From NCBI GenBank assembly GCA_021234155.1, contig JAJEKV010000045.1:4573212-4637211 (forward strand): a DNA stretch of 64,000 nt, given 5' to 3'. The notes under the pieces are model-generated. The model saw only the letters and a list, made by a program, of their open reading frames with translations, had not been told where the DNA came from and ran no database searches. Origin of the DNA: Isoetes taiwanensis. Its lineage: Eukaryota; Streptophyta; Lycopodiopsida; Isoetales; Isoetaceae. The translations under genes and the position numbers were made by a program. Positions 48,111 through 58,886 of the stretch are shown piece after piece (the first letter of the stretch is position 1; each line of letters starts with the position of its first letter).

Positions 48111-49427
48111 ATGAGTTTAGAGGAAACAACTTTGATGTTAGCAGGGCAGACTTTGCCGATGATTTTTAGGGGCCAACAAATGTTTTCAGATGGAAATTTA
48201 AGTGCTATGATGGAAAATAATGAAGAGGAAGACCTGCAGTTAGTTCAACAACATGTCCAAGATCTAAACTTACTTGTAGAACAAGAGTTGTTGTCATTAG
48301 AAGATAGGTGGTGGGTCAAACCAAGGAGCTTCACTTGGTTTGACAAGTTCATGATGGGTTACTACGATGATTCAAGGTGGAAACAAAACTTTCGGATGAA
48401 GAAAGATACATTTTTTTGGTTATGTGCAAGGTTGGAACACGATGTTCAGAAATGTAATACTAACTTTCGTGATGCAGTTCCAGTCCACATTAGAGTTGGA
48501 TGTACACTCTATAAGCTTTTTAGAGGTGTTGACTTTTTGGTCCTTTCGGAGAAGTTTGGGATAGGTGTCAGTACTGCCCATAAAATTTTTGTAGAAACTT
48601 GTAGAGCAGTCTGCTCTAACTTCAATGATGTAATCAGATTTCCGGTTGGCGAGGGTATGCAACAAATTATCAATGGATTTGCTCTTGTTTCTAAGATTCC
48701 TAATGTTTGTGGGACTCTTGATTGTACACATTTGGAGATCTTGCAACCTACAGGCCCAACCGGGGCAGATTATTATGATAGAAAACAGAGGTTTAGCATA
48801 ATTTTACAAGCTGTTTGTGATAGTAACCGCAGATTTCTTGATGTTAACATTGGATATCCTGGAAGTGTTCACGACTCAAGGGTTTGGAAGAACTCATGCA
48901 TTCGTCAAAGGATTCAAAACTGTGAAATTATGCAAGAACCAGTAGTTACCATCAATTTTGGTCTACAAGTGAAACCTATTTTGTTGGCTGATAAGGGATA
49001 TACATGCAGCCCATGGCTTCTCGTCTCTTTTCTTGACAAGGTAGGACGAGTGCATACGGTTGTTGAACGGGAATTCAACAAAGAACTCGGAAAGGCTCGT
49101 GTGTTTATTGAGCAATCCTTTGGTCTATTGAAAGGAAAGTTTAAGATTTTGGACAGGAAAATGAAGATGAAACCAATATATGCCAATATTACCGCGCATG
49201 CATGTTGTATATTGCATAATGTTCTCATTGATATAGGTGAAGCAGATGTGAATGCAGAACTGGAAGAACTTGAGGCCGAAAGGTTGGCTAGACATGCTCA
49301 AAACATAGCCGGAGGTCTGCATATAGCAGCAGCAGCACCGGAGGGTCCTCTTGAAGAGGCTGAATTTGTTGGTTTAGGAGAAGAATTAAGAAAGTCCATT
49401 TCTGAATATCTTGTCCTCAATTTTTGA
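48111..49427 (+). CDS. Harbinger transposase (HARBI1/DDE_Tnp_4 family), 438 aa, intact
   Basis: A nuclease that would excise and integrate the element. The ATG at 48111 starts a single open exon. Residues about 125-175 form a helix-turn-helix-like region (LYKLFRGVDFLVLSEKFGI, STAHKIF). The catalytic acidic residues are recognisable as D204 in GTLDCTHLEI, D294 in LLADKGYTC and E334 in FIEQSFGLLKGKFKIL, with the conserved HDSRVW at 254-259. Length fits the family (about 350-450 aa). The C-terminal 60 residues are acidic with an alanine run. No stop, frameshift or missing catalytic residue is seen. It is transcribed in the same direction as the trihelix gene, 188 bp downstream of it. Confidence 0.92.
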   Translation: MSLEETTLMLAGQTLPMIFRGQQMFSDGNLSAMMENNEEEDLQLVQQHVQDLNLLVEQELLSLEDRWWVKPRSFTWFDKFMMGYYDDSRWKQNFRMKKDTFFWLCARLEHDVQKCNTNFRDAVPVHIRVGCTLYKLFRGVDFLVLSEKFGIGVSTAHKIFVETCRAVCSNFNDVIRFPVGEGMQQIINGFALVSKIPNVCGTLDCTHLEILQPTGPTGADYYDRKQRFSIILQAVCDSNRRFLDVNIGYPGSVHDSRVWKNSCIRQRIQNCEIMQEPVVTINFGLQVKPILLADKGYTCSPWLLVSFLDKVGRVHTVVEREFNKELGKARVFIEQSFGLLKGKFKILDRKMKMKPIYANITAHACCILHNVLIDIGEADVNAELEELEAERLARHAQNIAGGLHIAAAAPEGPLEEAEFVGLGEELRKSISEYLVLNF

Positions 49428-49606
49428 AGATGGTAATATTTTTCGCAAGCATTAGCAAAGCCTTTGTGCTTTTTGTGAAGTGCTCTAACTTTAGGTATGT
49501 TTTGCATATTTACAGATGGGGACACTTGTCTCATGAGGCTCAGGTTTAATTCAGACCCATTTAATCTTTGCTTCTTTTTCTGATATCTGCAGCATTAATC
49601 TATGGC

Positions 49607-49760
49607 ATGATTTTCTAGCAGATGGCAGATTATAGACTTGTTATAGATTATAGATTATAGATGCCAGATGGCAGATGAGATTAAATGCAGATGGCAGATG
49701 CAGATGGCAGATGCAGATGGCAGATTAATACATTAAATGCAGATGGCAGATTATAGCCTG
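49607..49760. repeat. Minisatellite GCAGATGGCAGAT
   Basis: About eight irregular units of AGATGGCAGATGC, mixed with ATTATAGATT units, lie downstream of the transposase gene. Confidence 0.8.
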
Positions 49761-50740
49761 AATACAGAAGCTCCATAAGTAGTAATGCAGATTATACCTC
49801 ATACTTGTTCAATCATAAAGAAATAGGAAGATGGTCACTGCATTGGAATTTACATCTCTGAATGATAGTGCATATTTAGTTGCATGATTGAGTAACAGAT
49901 TGGGTGCATAAGGCAAATGAATAGAATCCACTTTGCATGATTTTCAGTTGGCTTTACTACCTGTATTTCAAAGGTATAGATGCTGATCAGTCATGTCAAG
50001 TTTGCAGAATCAATGTTCAGGTTCATATGTTGTTTGCTTCTTTTCATACTAGCTATATGCTGATAAATATCCTTTACTTTTGCAGATACTAGGTATGTCT
50101 ACAACTGTTATGGGCACAGACAAAATGATTCAGATAACTGATGAGATTTTTGTTCATGCCATCATCTGTGTAAGTTTATGAATTTCTGAGATATCTCAGC
50201 CAAGCATAGGTGTGCTATCTTAAAATAGAGTAGTGCTCAATTATTCCTTGGGCATGATAGTGGAATAACTTGTGAAGCAAGCAAGCTTTGGAAAATTATC
50301 TGTGCATGTCTATGAATCCGTGCAGACTATGAAAATTATCTGTGCAAGCTTTGGAAAATTATCTGTGCATGGTTTATGAGGTCGTTTTTAAAGAACGAAA
50401 TGGGCAAAAGAAAATATGGATCTTAAATACAGGTAAAATTCGTAATTTCAAAAAACATCTTGCAACTTTTGTGGAAATCGATCCTGTAAGAAAAATCACT
50501 ACTTTAGACCAATTTTTGCACTGTGCTATCAAATCCGACAGCTGCAGGTAAAGGCTTCATTCATGCAGATCGATTTTGGGGATTTTTTATGCCGATTTGT
50601 CCAACAGAAGCTCGGTCAATGCATACACAATATTCTTTGACTTTATTTGCTACAGTAGCGGTTGCGATGAAACCTAGAGTGCCGAAAGTAGCAGTTGCGA
50701 TGAAACCTAGAGTGCACGAAACCATGAAAATGAAAACTTA
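49761..50740. other. Harbinger 3' region, no gene
   Basis: AT-rich DNA with local duplications (CTTTGGAAAATTATCTGTGCATG twice near 50290-50370; GTTGCGATGAAACCTAGAGTG twice near 50660-50715). Open frames here are short and unsupported. Confidence 0.5.
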
Positions 50741-51000
50741 GGATCCTTAGGAAATATCTTAGGAAATAGAACATGCTTAGGATCCTTAGGAAATACAAAT
50801 ACAATATCTTAGGAAATATCTTAGGAAATACAATATGCTTACAATATCTTAGGAAATATCTTAGGAAATACAATATCTTAGGAAATACAATATGCTTAGG
50901 ATCCTTAGGAAATACAATATCTTAGGAAATACAATATGCTTAGGAAATACAATGATCTTAGGAAACGATATTAGAAAATGAAAATGATCTTAGAGTGCAT
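50741..51000. repeat. Minisatellite CTTAGGAAATACAATAT
   Basis: More than ten irregular units combine ATCTTAGGAAATA, CAATATGCTTAGGATC and CTTAGGAAATAC. Confidence 0.9.
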
Positions 51001-51585
51001 GCCTAAGTCTATGATAATGGTCCGCCTTTGCATTAAAATACATTTGTTAATTAAATTTTTGCAATTTGCAAGCCTCCACATCCTTAACCATTGTCTATCA
51101 ACAAAACTTTAACCAATATAACTTCTTAACTATCTTTAACTTAACATATCTGCTTAACTGGCACTGTGAAACAAACATAGTTAAAGCTAACTTAACGTAG
51201 CCCTTTAAGTGCTAGTGTGGATCACCAACCGAAGCTTTAACTTAATTTTTTAAAACTAACTTAATGGGCATGATGGGAACGCAAATTTCATGCTTCAATT
51301 AAGTTAGCTCTAATTTAACCATCTCAATGGGAAACCATAATTTTTTCTTAGTTAGGTTAAGGGATAACCAAACAGTTAACCTAACTTAACTTAATGGCGA
51401 GTGGGAAATGGCCCTTATTGTTTTTACTCATCAACATATTTGAATCAGAATGCAATTATAACATACAAACATGCCATTTATCTAGGCAATATATGGTTCA
51501 CTCACCCAACCATGTTACGACTGAAATGTAATTGAATGATTGTGTGTTTATAGAGGTTGTTGAGGACAAATTTTTTTTTTTTTTT

Positions 51586-52103
51586 GAAAGTAAGAGTAGA
51601 TTTTTTCATTAAGTAGAAAAAGCCATACAAACCATATACCAATCTGCTAAAAAGCAGGGCATAATGATAAAGGACCTCATAAGAAGATCATTATCATAAT
51701 ATGTTCTCAAAATTGATCTATGAAACTGGAATTAGAGCTATAGTAATATAGTAGCATAGGAAGTAAACAATAAGGTCTTCATGCATGTAGTGTTCCCTTG
51801 AAAAATGAACATTGAAGCAGCTGCATTTGTATGGAAATCTTCAAGTTCCTGTAAAAGCAAATCAAAATACTAACCATAACCTTGATTAGATGAGAACTGG
51901 ATTCAAGTCAAAATGGTCAGGATTGTGGTAACAGGATTGTGGTAACAGGATTGTGGTAATTTATGGCTGGGAGGAAGGGTAGGTTGTGAAAAGGACAATT
52001 TGAATTAATTTTGATCTCCAAGATGAGCATCAAACCACTCATTGTGTTGCTTGTAAAATTCATTTGTCGAGCCATGGATGTATCTGTTGTGGCCAGAGTC
52101 ATT
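51586..52103 (-). other. LINE 3' untranslated region
   Basis: Non-coding sequence between the ORF2 remnant and the poly(A) tail. AGGATTGTGGTAAC is repeated three times near 51920-51955. Confidence 0.6.
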
Positions 52104-54088
52104 CTAAATGAGAAGAGATGATAGACTTTCCTTTGCCATTAGCAGGATCAAAGTTCCATATAGATCTACCAACAACTTGTGACTATAATACATTTCCCTG
52201 TATCTGCTCAACTGCCTCTTAGTCATACTGAAATGAGCGTTGTATAGAAATTCAAAAAGATAATACATCTGCATAACTTCTCTGCTGTAAACTGTAGCCC
52301 AATCTGCTTCTCTCACTCTTGAGTTTTCTATTTCCTGTATTAACAGTACACAGCTCTCTAAGGGTAAGCTGTCTCCCTGTATGCTTTGGCCAGTATATAG
52401 AAGCCTCATAATTGTCCATGTCTCTGTCGAATTTTGAAGATCCCCCCTCCCCCAAAAAGAAAGTCTAGATATTCTGTTATAGTCAGAATAAGGTGCATTA
52501 GAATCAATAACATTTAAATTAGATATAAAAATATCAAAGTGGCCCCTGTATAGCCCTATAGTTCTCCCCCTGTTGTCTCTTATGAGAAGTAGCAAAGGAT
52601 TCAATATCCAATTGAAAATGCATTTTAATCCAGAAAACAGAGAAGGATTTGGAACCATAAAGAATTCTATTTCTAGCTCTCCAAAGATTCCAGAAAGTAG
52701 TGTAAACACGAGTGTTTGCCAGAGTGTCATCTTGTTGCAGGAAAGAGAGAATATTATTAATATCCTTATGGTATAGATATCGATCAAATCTGTCAGAAAA
52801 CCAAGACCAAAAAGAGCTTAATTTAGGACAAAGGAAAATATGATCCATAGACTCTTCCTGTAGGCAGCCAGATTGACACTGAGTTGAGACATTGTATCTC
52901 TTAGACAAGGACACGAGATTAGTCAAACTTTTATGAGCCACAAGCCAAATGAAAAAACTGATCTTTGGAGCGCAATAGGAATTCCATATGTTTTTGAAAA
53001 GAGAAAGAATTCCTAATTGATTTAATGACCATTTATGCATGGCTTTGACAGGAGCATCAATATGACTCAGATAGGAATAGATATCACTAACCTTGTAGAT
53101 ATTCTTCCCTTTTAAAGTCCATCCCAGTGTAGTACTTAGGCATTGAAATTCTAGAAAGAAACAAGAATATTCTTGAAATGTGCATATATTTTTTTGTCAC
53201 TTGAAGTACCCCTGATGATTGATTTTAAGGAGGTCCAGGAAATAAAGGAGTTAATATTCTATGTAGAGGTTTTTTACTCTTAAGATCCGTTTATCAGACC
53301 ATTTATTGTAGATCCTAGATTGCTTGATGGCACTTTGGAGTGTTGATCTTCGAAGATAGGGGACCAGAATAAATTCGTGTTCATACTGGCATCAATGACT
53401 TTATCACTCTGTAGACAAGATTGAACTTTATTCCATGCCATAATCAAGTTTTGCATTAGAGGAGAAGAATTTGGAGCAGGATGCAAATGCACAAAGGCAG
53501 ATTCAGGGAGACAGTGCTTAATAGTAGGGTGACCTAAGGGATAAGATACATTCAACCAATAAGCAATAAATTTAGAAGCGGGAGGCGTTAGGATAAGTGT
53601 TCTCCAAATATATTTTCACACCAAAGAGCAAGCTTAAACATGCAAATTCTTACATCCCACCCCCCTAATTTTTTTTGGCCTAGAAATTGAATTCTAATTG
53701 ACTAAGTGACAACCATTCTAGATGAAATTCCTTATGATTTTCTCTAAGTCAAAATAAATAGCCCTTGGAGCAATTAAGGCAGAGGAGAAGAACACATGAG
53801 ATGAGGCTAGAACAGAGTTTGCAATAACAGTTCTACCAGCAAAGGATAAATGGCTCTTGTAGATATTCAATTTCCTTTTGATTCTCTCCAGAATTGGATT
53901 CCATAATCCTTTTAGACTTGGATTCAGGGAAAGGGCATACCTGTAAGGTATTTAGAACAGGGATGCCACATATAAAGTTTGTTTGATGTCACCAATAATT
54001 TTACTCTTGTCAAGATTGAGATGCACTCAGAGGCAGAGAGAGAACTCCTTAATTAAGTCCAAGAAAGAATTGACATTATTAGCATTGG
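52104..54088 (-). pseudogene. LINE ORF2 C-terminal part with zf-RVT domain
   Basis: It continues the reverse transcriptase after the insertion (LDLIKEF, HLNLDKSKIIG), then the thumb/linker region (PILERIKRKLNIYKSHLSFAG, RTVIANSVLAS). In 52534-53040 lies the zf-RVT domain: WNSYCAPKISFFIWLVAHKS, with C...C and MDHIFLCPKLSSFW supplying the zinc ligands. The remaining frame to 52104 is the LINE's C-terminal tail. It is non-functional because of several stops (for example around 53690 and 53640). Confidence 0.85.
54075..54088. repeat. 14-bp target-site duplication (left copy)
   Basis: ATTATTAGCATTGG occurs here and again at 55126-55139, exactly flanking the 1037-bp insertion. Both copies derive from the LINE sequence. 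Confidence 0.9.
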
Positions 54089-55125
54089 GACTCGCAAGAA
54101 ACCAACAAAGCGCCCATAGATAGGCTTCTCATTCATCTCAGCAGATTTTCTACAATGGTGGACAGTGGGTAGCCGCACACATGCGAACTACCCACGAAAA
54201 TAAAGGGAAAATCCAATTATATCATTTGGACCCCAAAACAAATACAATGCTAATAGATGAGTGGCTGATGTACCTGCCGAAAGCTTATCACCGGGATTAA
54301 AAAACCCCGCCCTTTCGGGTTTTCGAGGAAAAACCCTAGTGATAAGCCTTCGGCAAGGGGCTTAGACAAACGTAAGGCATAGAATTGCTCCCAAAAACCC
54401 CCGCATGGAGAAGTCGAAAGCGGTCTGCCGCTCGCCAACACGTACACGCACATCACCAACACAACAAGCGAGAAAACATACCGGAGAATAGCATCACCCG
54501 GTGGGTGGAAAAAGCATCACCAAATGGGTGGAAAAACATGATAAACAGAACTTGTACAAAATATAATAAACAAAGAAGGGGAGGGTGGGTTCAAAGAGAA
54601 TAAGGTGCTGACGAGAGAAGAGGAAGCGCCGATGAGGGCGTGGATCGCGGCGGCGCTGAAATAGCGAACTCCCAACCAAAAGCGGGCATCGCGCCGCGCA
54701 TGCATGCATGACATGCATGCTCGTCCCATTCTAGAATGGCGATCCGATGTCTCCGGATCGTCACGATTCTAGAATGGGACTCGCAAGAAACCAACAAAGC
54801 GCCCACTACAAGAGAACTTCCTTACAAACTAGGATCGAGGGGCGAAGGTCCGCGGGGCGAGGGCCAAAGGCCCGAAAAAGGATAGCATGAAAGATAATGT
54901 AAATTGGCTAAACCAGTGAGGAAGAAGCCCCTCCCCCGCACGGAAACAAGTCAAAGAGAATAAAGATGCTGGAGAGAAGAGGAAGCGCCCGATGAGGCGT
55001 GGATCACGGCTTGGCGCTGAAATAGCGAACTCCCAACCAAAACGGGCATGCGCCGCCCGCATGCATGCATGACATGCATGCTCGTCCCATTCTAGAATGG
55101 CGATCCGATGTCTCGGATCGATGCG
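54089..55125. mobile_element. 1037-bp insertion of an unrecognised two-subunit family (copy 1)
   Basis: It is inserted in the LINE with a 14-bp duplication. Two subunits each start GACTCGC followed by AAGAAACCAACAAAGCGCCC (54089 and 54780). Both end with CATTCTAGAATGGCGATCCG and a CCGGATCG or CTCGGATCG hairpin, preceded by CATGCATGACATGCATGC. Subunit 1 additionally has a CCTTTCGGGTTTTCGAGGAAAAACCCTA block inside an inverted repeat (TTATCACCGGG... / ...GTGATAAGCCTTC). There is no poly(A), no terminal inverted repeat and no convincing coding frame. A relative with the same order lies at 62026-63213. The duplication length suggests target-primed retroposition, but the family is not one I know. 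Confidence 0.7.
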
Positions 55126-55906
55126 ATTATTAGCATTGGAGTCTAAGAATGCAAAAGTATCATCTGCATATTGAGATATTGTGAGATAATCAGCATTATT
55201 AGGAAGTTTAAGGCCAATGATTTTCCCTGCAGATTGAAGATTATCTACACATCTAGTAAGCATATCAGCAACAATTAGAAATAGATAAAGGGGCGGGAGG
55301 GCGACCTTGTCTCACTCCTTTGCTAGTGGAAAGAAATTTGTTGGTGCATTGATAATGGCAATGATTTAGACATAAAATTTAAGCCATGAATGAGAGAGAT
55401 AATTTTAGAATGGAAGCCAAATTTTTTCAAGGCAATGTCAATGAAATTCCATCCGACCAGTATCAAAGGCTCTCTTCAAATCTAGCTTGAGCAGAATGCA
55501 AGCTTGCTTGGAGGTTTTATTCCAATGAAGACCTTCCATGGCATTTATATAATTGTCCAAGATAAATCTATTGGGAAGAAAGGCAGATTCCTTTTCACTG
55601 ATGTTTTTTTTGCAAAAATGTTTGAATTCTTTGTGCAATGATTTTGGCACATAGCTTATAAGTAGAATTTGTCAAAAGAAATTGGCCTCCATTCAAAGAA
55701 AAGAGCTTGGATTTTCAATTTTGGGCACTAAAGCAATAAATCCAAATAGAGATAGAGGGGTGCAAATGATTTGAATTCCAAAATCCATGCACTAGATCAA
55801 TCAAGTCTGATTTCATAATATTCCAGAAGTCGAGGTAGAACTCAGGAGGAAAGCCATCAGGCCCAGGGGATTTACCTTTACTAAAGCTCTTGAGAGTTCT
55901 TAAAAT
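55126..55906 (-). pseudogene. LINE reverse transcriptase, N-terminal part
   Basis: Recognisable RT motifs in order: SFSKGKSPGPDGFPPEFYLD (about 55885-55830), ESAFLPNRFILDNYINAMEG then LLKLDLKRAFD (55438-55600), KGVRQGRPP (about 55300), and the catalytic ISQYADDTFAFL (about 55170), with the YADD box intact. Frameshifts and stops separate the pieces. The protein would copy LINE RNA at a nicked target. The sequence is cut at NANN by the insertion that begins at 55125. Confidence 0.85.
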
Positions 55907-56310
55907 TGAAGATTTGAGTTAACTAGATATTTTCAACCAATAATGTGATTTTGCTAGCTTATTTCAATGAGCATAGACAAAAATTGCATAATCACTTAAC
56001 AACCAAAGGATATGAATTTTCAAATGTTCATTGCATATATCCTTAAATATCACCGAGCTTCCTCGGCGGTCCAAGCGGGCTTAGATCTCGATCTGCGCAA
56101 GCCTCTGTACTAGTTAACAAATTGCAATTACAGATACTTCTTAATTTCACTTGTCTCAGTCCGGCATTCATGCCGGACCGATCTGTATGTTGCCGCTTAA
56201 AATAAGTTAATATTTCAAAGGAGCCTTCTTTGTCTTAACATGATTCGACCATTGCAATATCTTCTAAAAATACTGATCTATATTACCCTTTTCCTTTTCG
56301 ATAAATAAAC
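55907..56310 (-). repeat. Copia 3' LTR
   Basis: 404 bp. It aligns along its whole length with 60833-61247 with scattered substitutions and one ~10-bp gap. It contains CAGTCCGGCATTCATGCCGG, an internal palindrome shared by both LTRs. Confidence 0.9.
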
Positions 56311-56943
56311 CGTTCAAACCATTGGATTCAATGAACTCCTTTGTGACTATGAACTCCTTTGAGACTATGAACTTCACCCTTTGTTCTTTTTTGTTCTTCA
56401 AGTCTATGTTAAATAATAGACCTTGATCTATCAAGACCATCAGAGATTGCCTTCAATATTACATGAATAATATCTTCATTCCCCCTTTCATGTAATAACT
56501 GGTTCCCCATCTCAGAATCATTCTTCATGTTAACTTTTGGAATTTTTCTGTAGTATTGCTGCTCATCAAATATGATATCTCGGCTGATTATGACTCTTCT
56601 TTTCTCAGGGTCATATAATCTCCATCCCTTGGAGTTCCAGTCATATCCAACCAAATAAGTTATGCATGCTCTGTTATCTAATTTTTTTCTCAACTCCTTA
56701 GGTACATATGCAAAGGCAAGACAGTCATATGCCCTTAAATGATCATAGCAGGGCATTTTTCCAGACCATAACATCTCTGGAACAGCTCCATTTATGCTGG
56801 AATTTGGTAGCAAATTTTGAACATGAACAACAACTTCTATTGCCTCATCCTAGACGAAATTTGGAAGCCCTGAGTATTTTATCATGGACCCTACTTGACA
56901 TTTAGAATTGTTCTATTTTTTCTTTCAGCCACTCCATTTTGTT

Positions 56944-58886
56944 TTTTTTTTTTTTCTTTGAAGAACGACAATCTATTATCAAGAAAAATCAAGATACATA
57001 CAAGGGACCTGTGACACAGGACTCAAAACCTAGAGGACGAAATAGTCCACTAAGCAAAACCACCCATACACAGTATATTCTCATACTCCTTGTGCCACCT
57101 TGAGGTGTTTAATGGCCTCGTCACAATCAACATGGTCTACCACATCGAGATGATCAACAACAGACATCAAATTATCATGCCACTGAATAGAACGAGGCGG
57201 GATAGCCTCCTGAGATGACATAACAGACTTCTTCCTTGCCGCCTTCTTCCAATTGACCTGCTGCCATGACTCTTTTGCGCACAGAAGATTAGGGCCATCA
57301 ACCATAACAACCTCAGAAACATGAGAGGAAGAAGCATCAACATGGAGAGAAGAATGAACTACAGGTACAGATGATGGCGCTAAAGACGACACTGTCGGAA
57401 CTGGAATTAGAGCATCTTCCATGGATGAGGAGTGCAACACAACTGGTAAAGGTTGATCATGAATAGATGAAGAAGTAACAACGGGAGCTTGAGCCTGAGA
57501 AGAAGGTTGAACAGATGCCTGAGATGCACGAGTGCCTCGACGAAAGCTAGCAAAAGCCTCCTTGTCAGGAAACAGACGGACTAATTCTGGACCATTCAGA
57601 AGCTTAAGATCCAACTTCTTATACCAAGGCCCACTTTTCACCACTATACAATCTAGTAAAGCCGAGTCCACTGGCATTGAGGCACAAATCCTTGGACCGT
57701 TCATGATGGAATGTGAGATATGAACCCCAAGACCAGTTGCAATTGCAACTAGAAATTGATGGGCCATTAGATCAGGAGGAAGATTAGGTATCGAGAACCA
57801 ACAAGGCATCTTTAATGCGCGAACCATATCTGGTGTAAAACCAGGAGAGTAATACTGATACATCATATACTCCCCACCAAGTGGATCAATCCCTCTTGAT
57901 ACCAAAGAGTCCACTGCATCACTACTTTCAAACATAATAAGAACAAAGTTTTTCGCCAACAACTTGATGGACTGAAAAGGAGGAAGCTGAAGGCGTCTCA
58001 AAAGCCGAGATAACCAAATACGGAACCGTGAAAAATCCAAATAGCCACCAGTAAAATAACCAAGGACTGCACTTGAGGATAGGTTCTCAGCACACTTAAT
58101 ATGAGCTTGATGGTCCACCTCAACCACAGGAATACCAGAAGCTTCAACTACATCCTGACAGTCAAACTGGTAAAATATATCATTTGGAGGCAATTGTTGT
58201 TGAAGCTGAGTCTGTCGAGCTTTCAATGTGTCCAAGATTGCGGACAACTCATCCTTACTCCCTTCAGACAATACACAGCCAAAGCAAACTGCTACCCTTG
58301 CCTTTCTAGATGCACTAGATATATCTTTACAAAGCCAATCACTAAATCTTTGATATGAAACTTTTTGCGAATGAATCGGATGACCTCCAAGCACTATCAT
58401 TTGCACGGGGCGAGCACCTACATTAGGACTAGATTCTGTACCTGTTTGATGCAAATTCCCATTAACTTCCACTCCCTTACTCGCAGCGCCTTGCAAGGGA
58501 GGAAAATCCCTTTCTTTAAGAACCCCTGGAGCAATCACCAACGATGGCAAAGAACTTTCAACTGAATTATTTACCTCTTTTTGCACCGTATCTGGGGGAT
58601 CACGTATCCTGTCCGGCGGTAGCTTCCGCCCGTTTTGCCGCAGCCTTAGAAGCTGGAGCAATATCTGTCTTCCCCATCTCTACTAAAAGTGGCCGAAATC
58701 ACACAGGCCCAAATCCGGCCACCAACCTGATAATAAACCCTAATAAAATTTATACTGATTCGGAATAAGCTTTCCAACGAACTAAAGATCATCGAAAACG
58801 GAGTCCTGATGCTCAAGTTACAAGAACGGTATTTGGCAACCCTAAAGCGCCATACTCACGGCGCCCATCTCCCTTCCCTTTCCGTC
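56944..58886 (-). mobile_element. ORF1-only LINE (HAL1-like) inserted in the copia integrase
   Basis: The insertion is bounded by an 18-bp direct repeat CAGCCACTCCATTTTGTT (56926-56943 and 58887-58904), which is copia sequence. On the minus strand it ends in a run of A (14 T at 56942-56955). It has a 5' leader of about 0.2 kb, one long DUF4283-like frame and a 3' UTR of about 125 bp, with no endonuclease or reverse transcriptase. Full-length plant L1 elements would carry ORF2 after ORF1, so this is either a stable non-autonomous derivative or a retrocopy of a DUF4283 gene. Confidence 0.85.
57081..58661 (-). CDS. LINE ORF1-type protein with DUF4283-like domain, 526 codons open
   Basis: Plant L1 ORF1 proteins bind RNA and form the transposition particle. 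The DUF4283-like core is at about residues 199-312 (VLGYFTGGYLDFSRFRIWL, AKNFVLIMFESSDAVDSLV, MPCWFSIPNLPPDLMAHQFL, IATGLGV), followed by a Ser/Pro/Gln-rich tail and a basic WKKAARKKS near the end. The open frame begins at a non-ATG (TTG). A likelier ATG at 58677 (MGKTDIAPASKAAAKR) is in another frame and hits a stop, so a one-base shift near 58615-58660 probably separates them. Otherwise no stop occurs over 526 codons, which suggests a young copy. Confidence 0.75.
   Translation of the reverse strand: MLQLLRLRQNGRKLPPDRIRDPPDTVQKEVNNSVESSLPSLVIAPGVLKERDFPPLQGAASKGVEVNGNLHQTGTESSPNVGARPVQMIVLGGHPIHSQKVSYQRFSDWLCKDISSASRKARVAVCFGCVLSEGSKDELSAILDTLKARQTQLQQQLPPNDIFYQFDCQDVVEASGIPVVEVDHQAHIKCAENLSSSAVLGYFTGGYLDFSRFRIWLSRLLRRLQLPPFQSIKLLAKNFVLIMFESSDAVDSLVSRGIDPLGGEYMMYQYYSPGFTPDMVRALKMPCWFSIPNLPPDLMAHQFLVAIATGLGVHISHSIMNGPRICASMPVDSALLDCIVVKSGPWYKKLDLKLLNGPELVRLFPDKEAFASFRRGTRASQASVQPSSQAQAPVVTSSSIHDQPLPVVLHSSSMEDALIPVPTVSSLAPSSVPVVHSSLHVDASSSHVSEVVMVDGPNLLCAKESWQQVNWKKAARKKSVMSSQEAIPPRSIQWHDNLMSVVDHLDVVDHVDCDEAIKHLKVAQGV

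Larger units (their letters stand above)
46487..51414 (+). mobile_element. PIF/Harbinger DNA transposon, ~4.9 kb, nearly complete
   Basis: The right end reads GAGTGGGAAATGGCCC followed by TTA (51415-51417), the usual Harbinger target triplet. The inverse of its inner part, CATTTCCCACT, occurs at the left edge (46487-46497). Both ends share TTAGGTTAA-type subterminal sequence. The outermost GGGC is missing on the left, so that end is damaged. Inside are the two genes typical of the superfamily: a trihelix/Myb-like protein gene (one premature stop) and an intact DDE transposase. Long flanking stretches with AT-rich repeats make up the rest. Confidence 0.85.
51571..55906 (-). mobile_element. L1-type LINE, 5'-truncated, interrupted by a 1037-bp insertion
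   Basis: Minus-strand non-LTR retrotransposon. Its 3' end is a 15-base T run (51571-51585, a poly(A) tail on its strand). ORF2 pieces run 5' to 3' from 55906 to 52104: reverse transcriptase, then a zinc-binding RNase-H-associated domain. The endonuclease and any ORF1 are missing, since the sequence stops where the copia LTR begins at 55907 and does not resume beyond it. Confidence 0.85.

Noticed and set aside
49607-51000. CRISPR-like repeat/spacer arrangement
   Set aside because: The repeats are degenerate, irregularly spaced and within a eukaryotic transposon; there are no cas genes.
54089-55125. Helitron interpretation of the 1037-bp insertion
   Set aside because: Helitrons make no target duplication and end in CTRR; here a clear 14-bp duplication is present and the end reads GATGCG.
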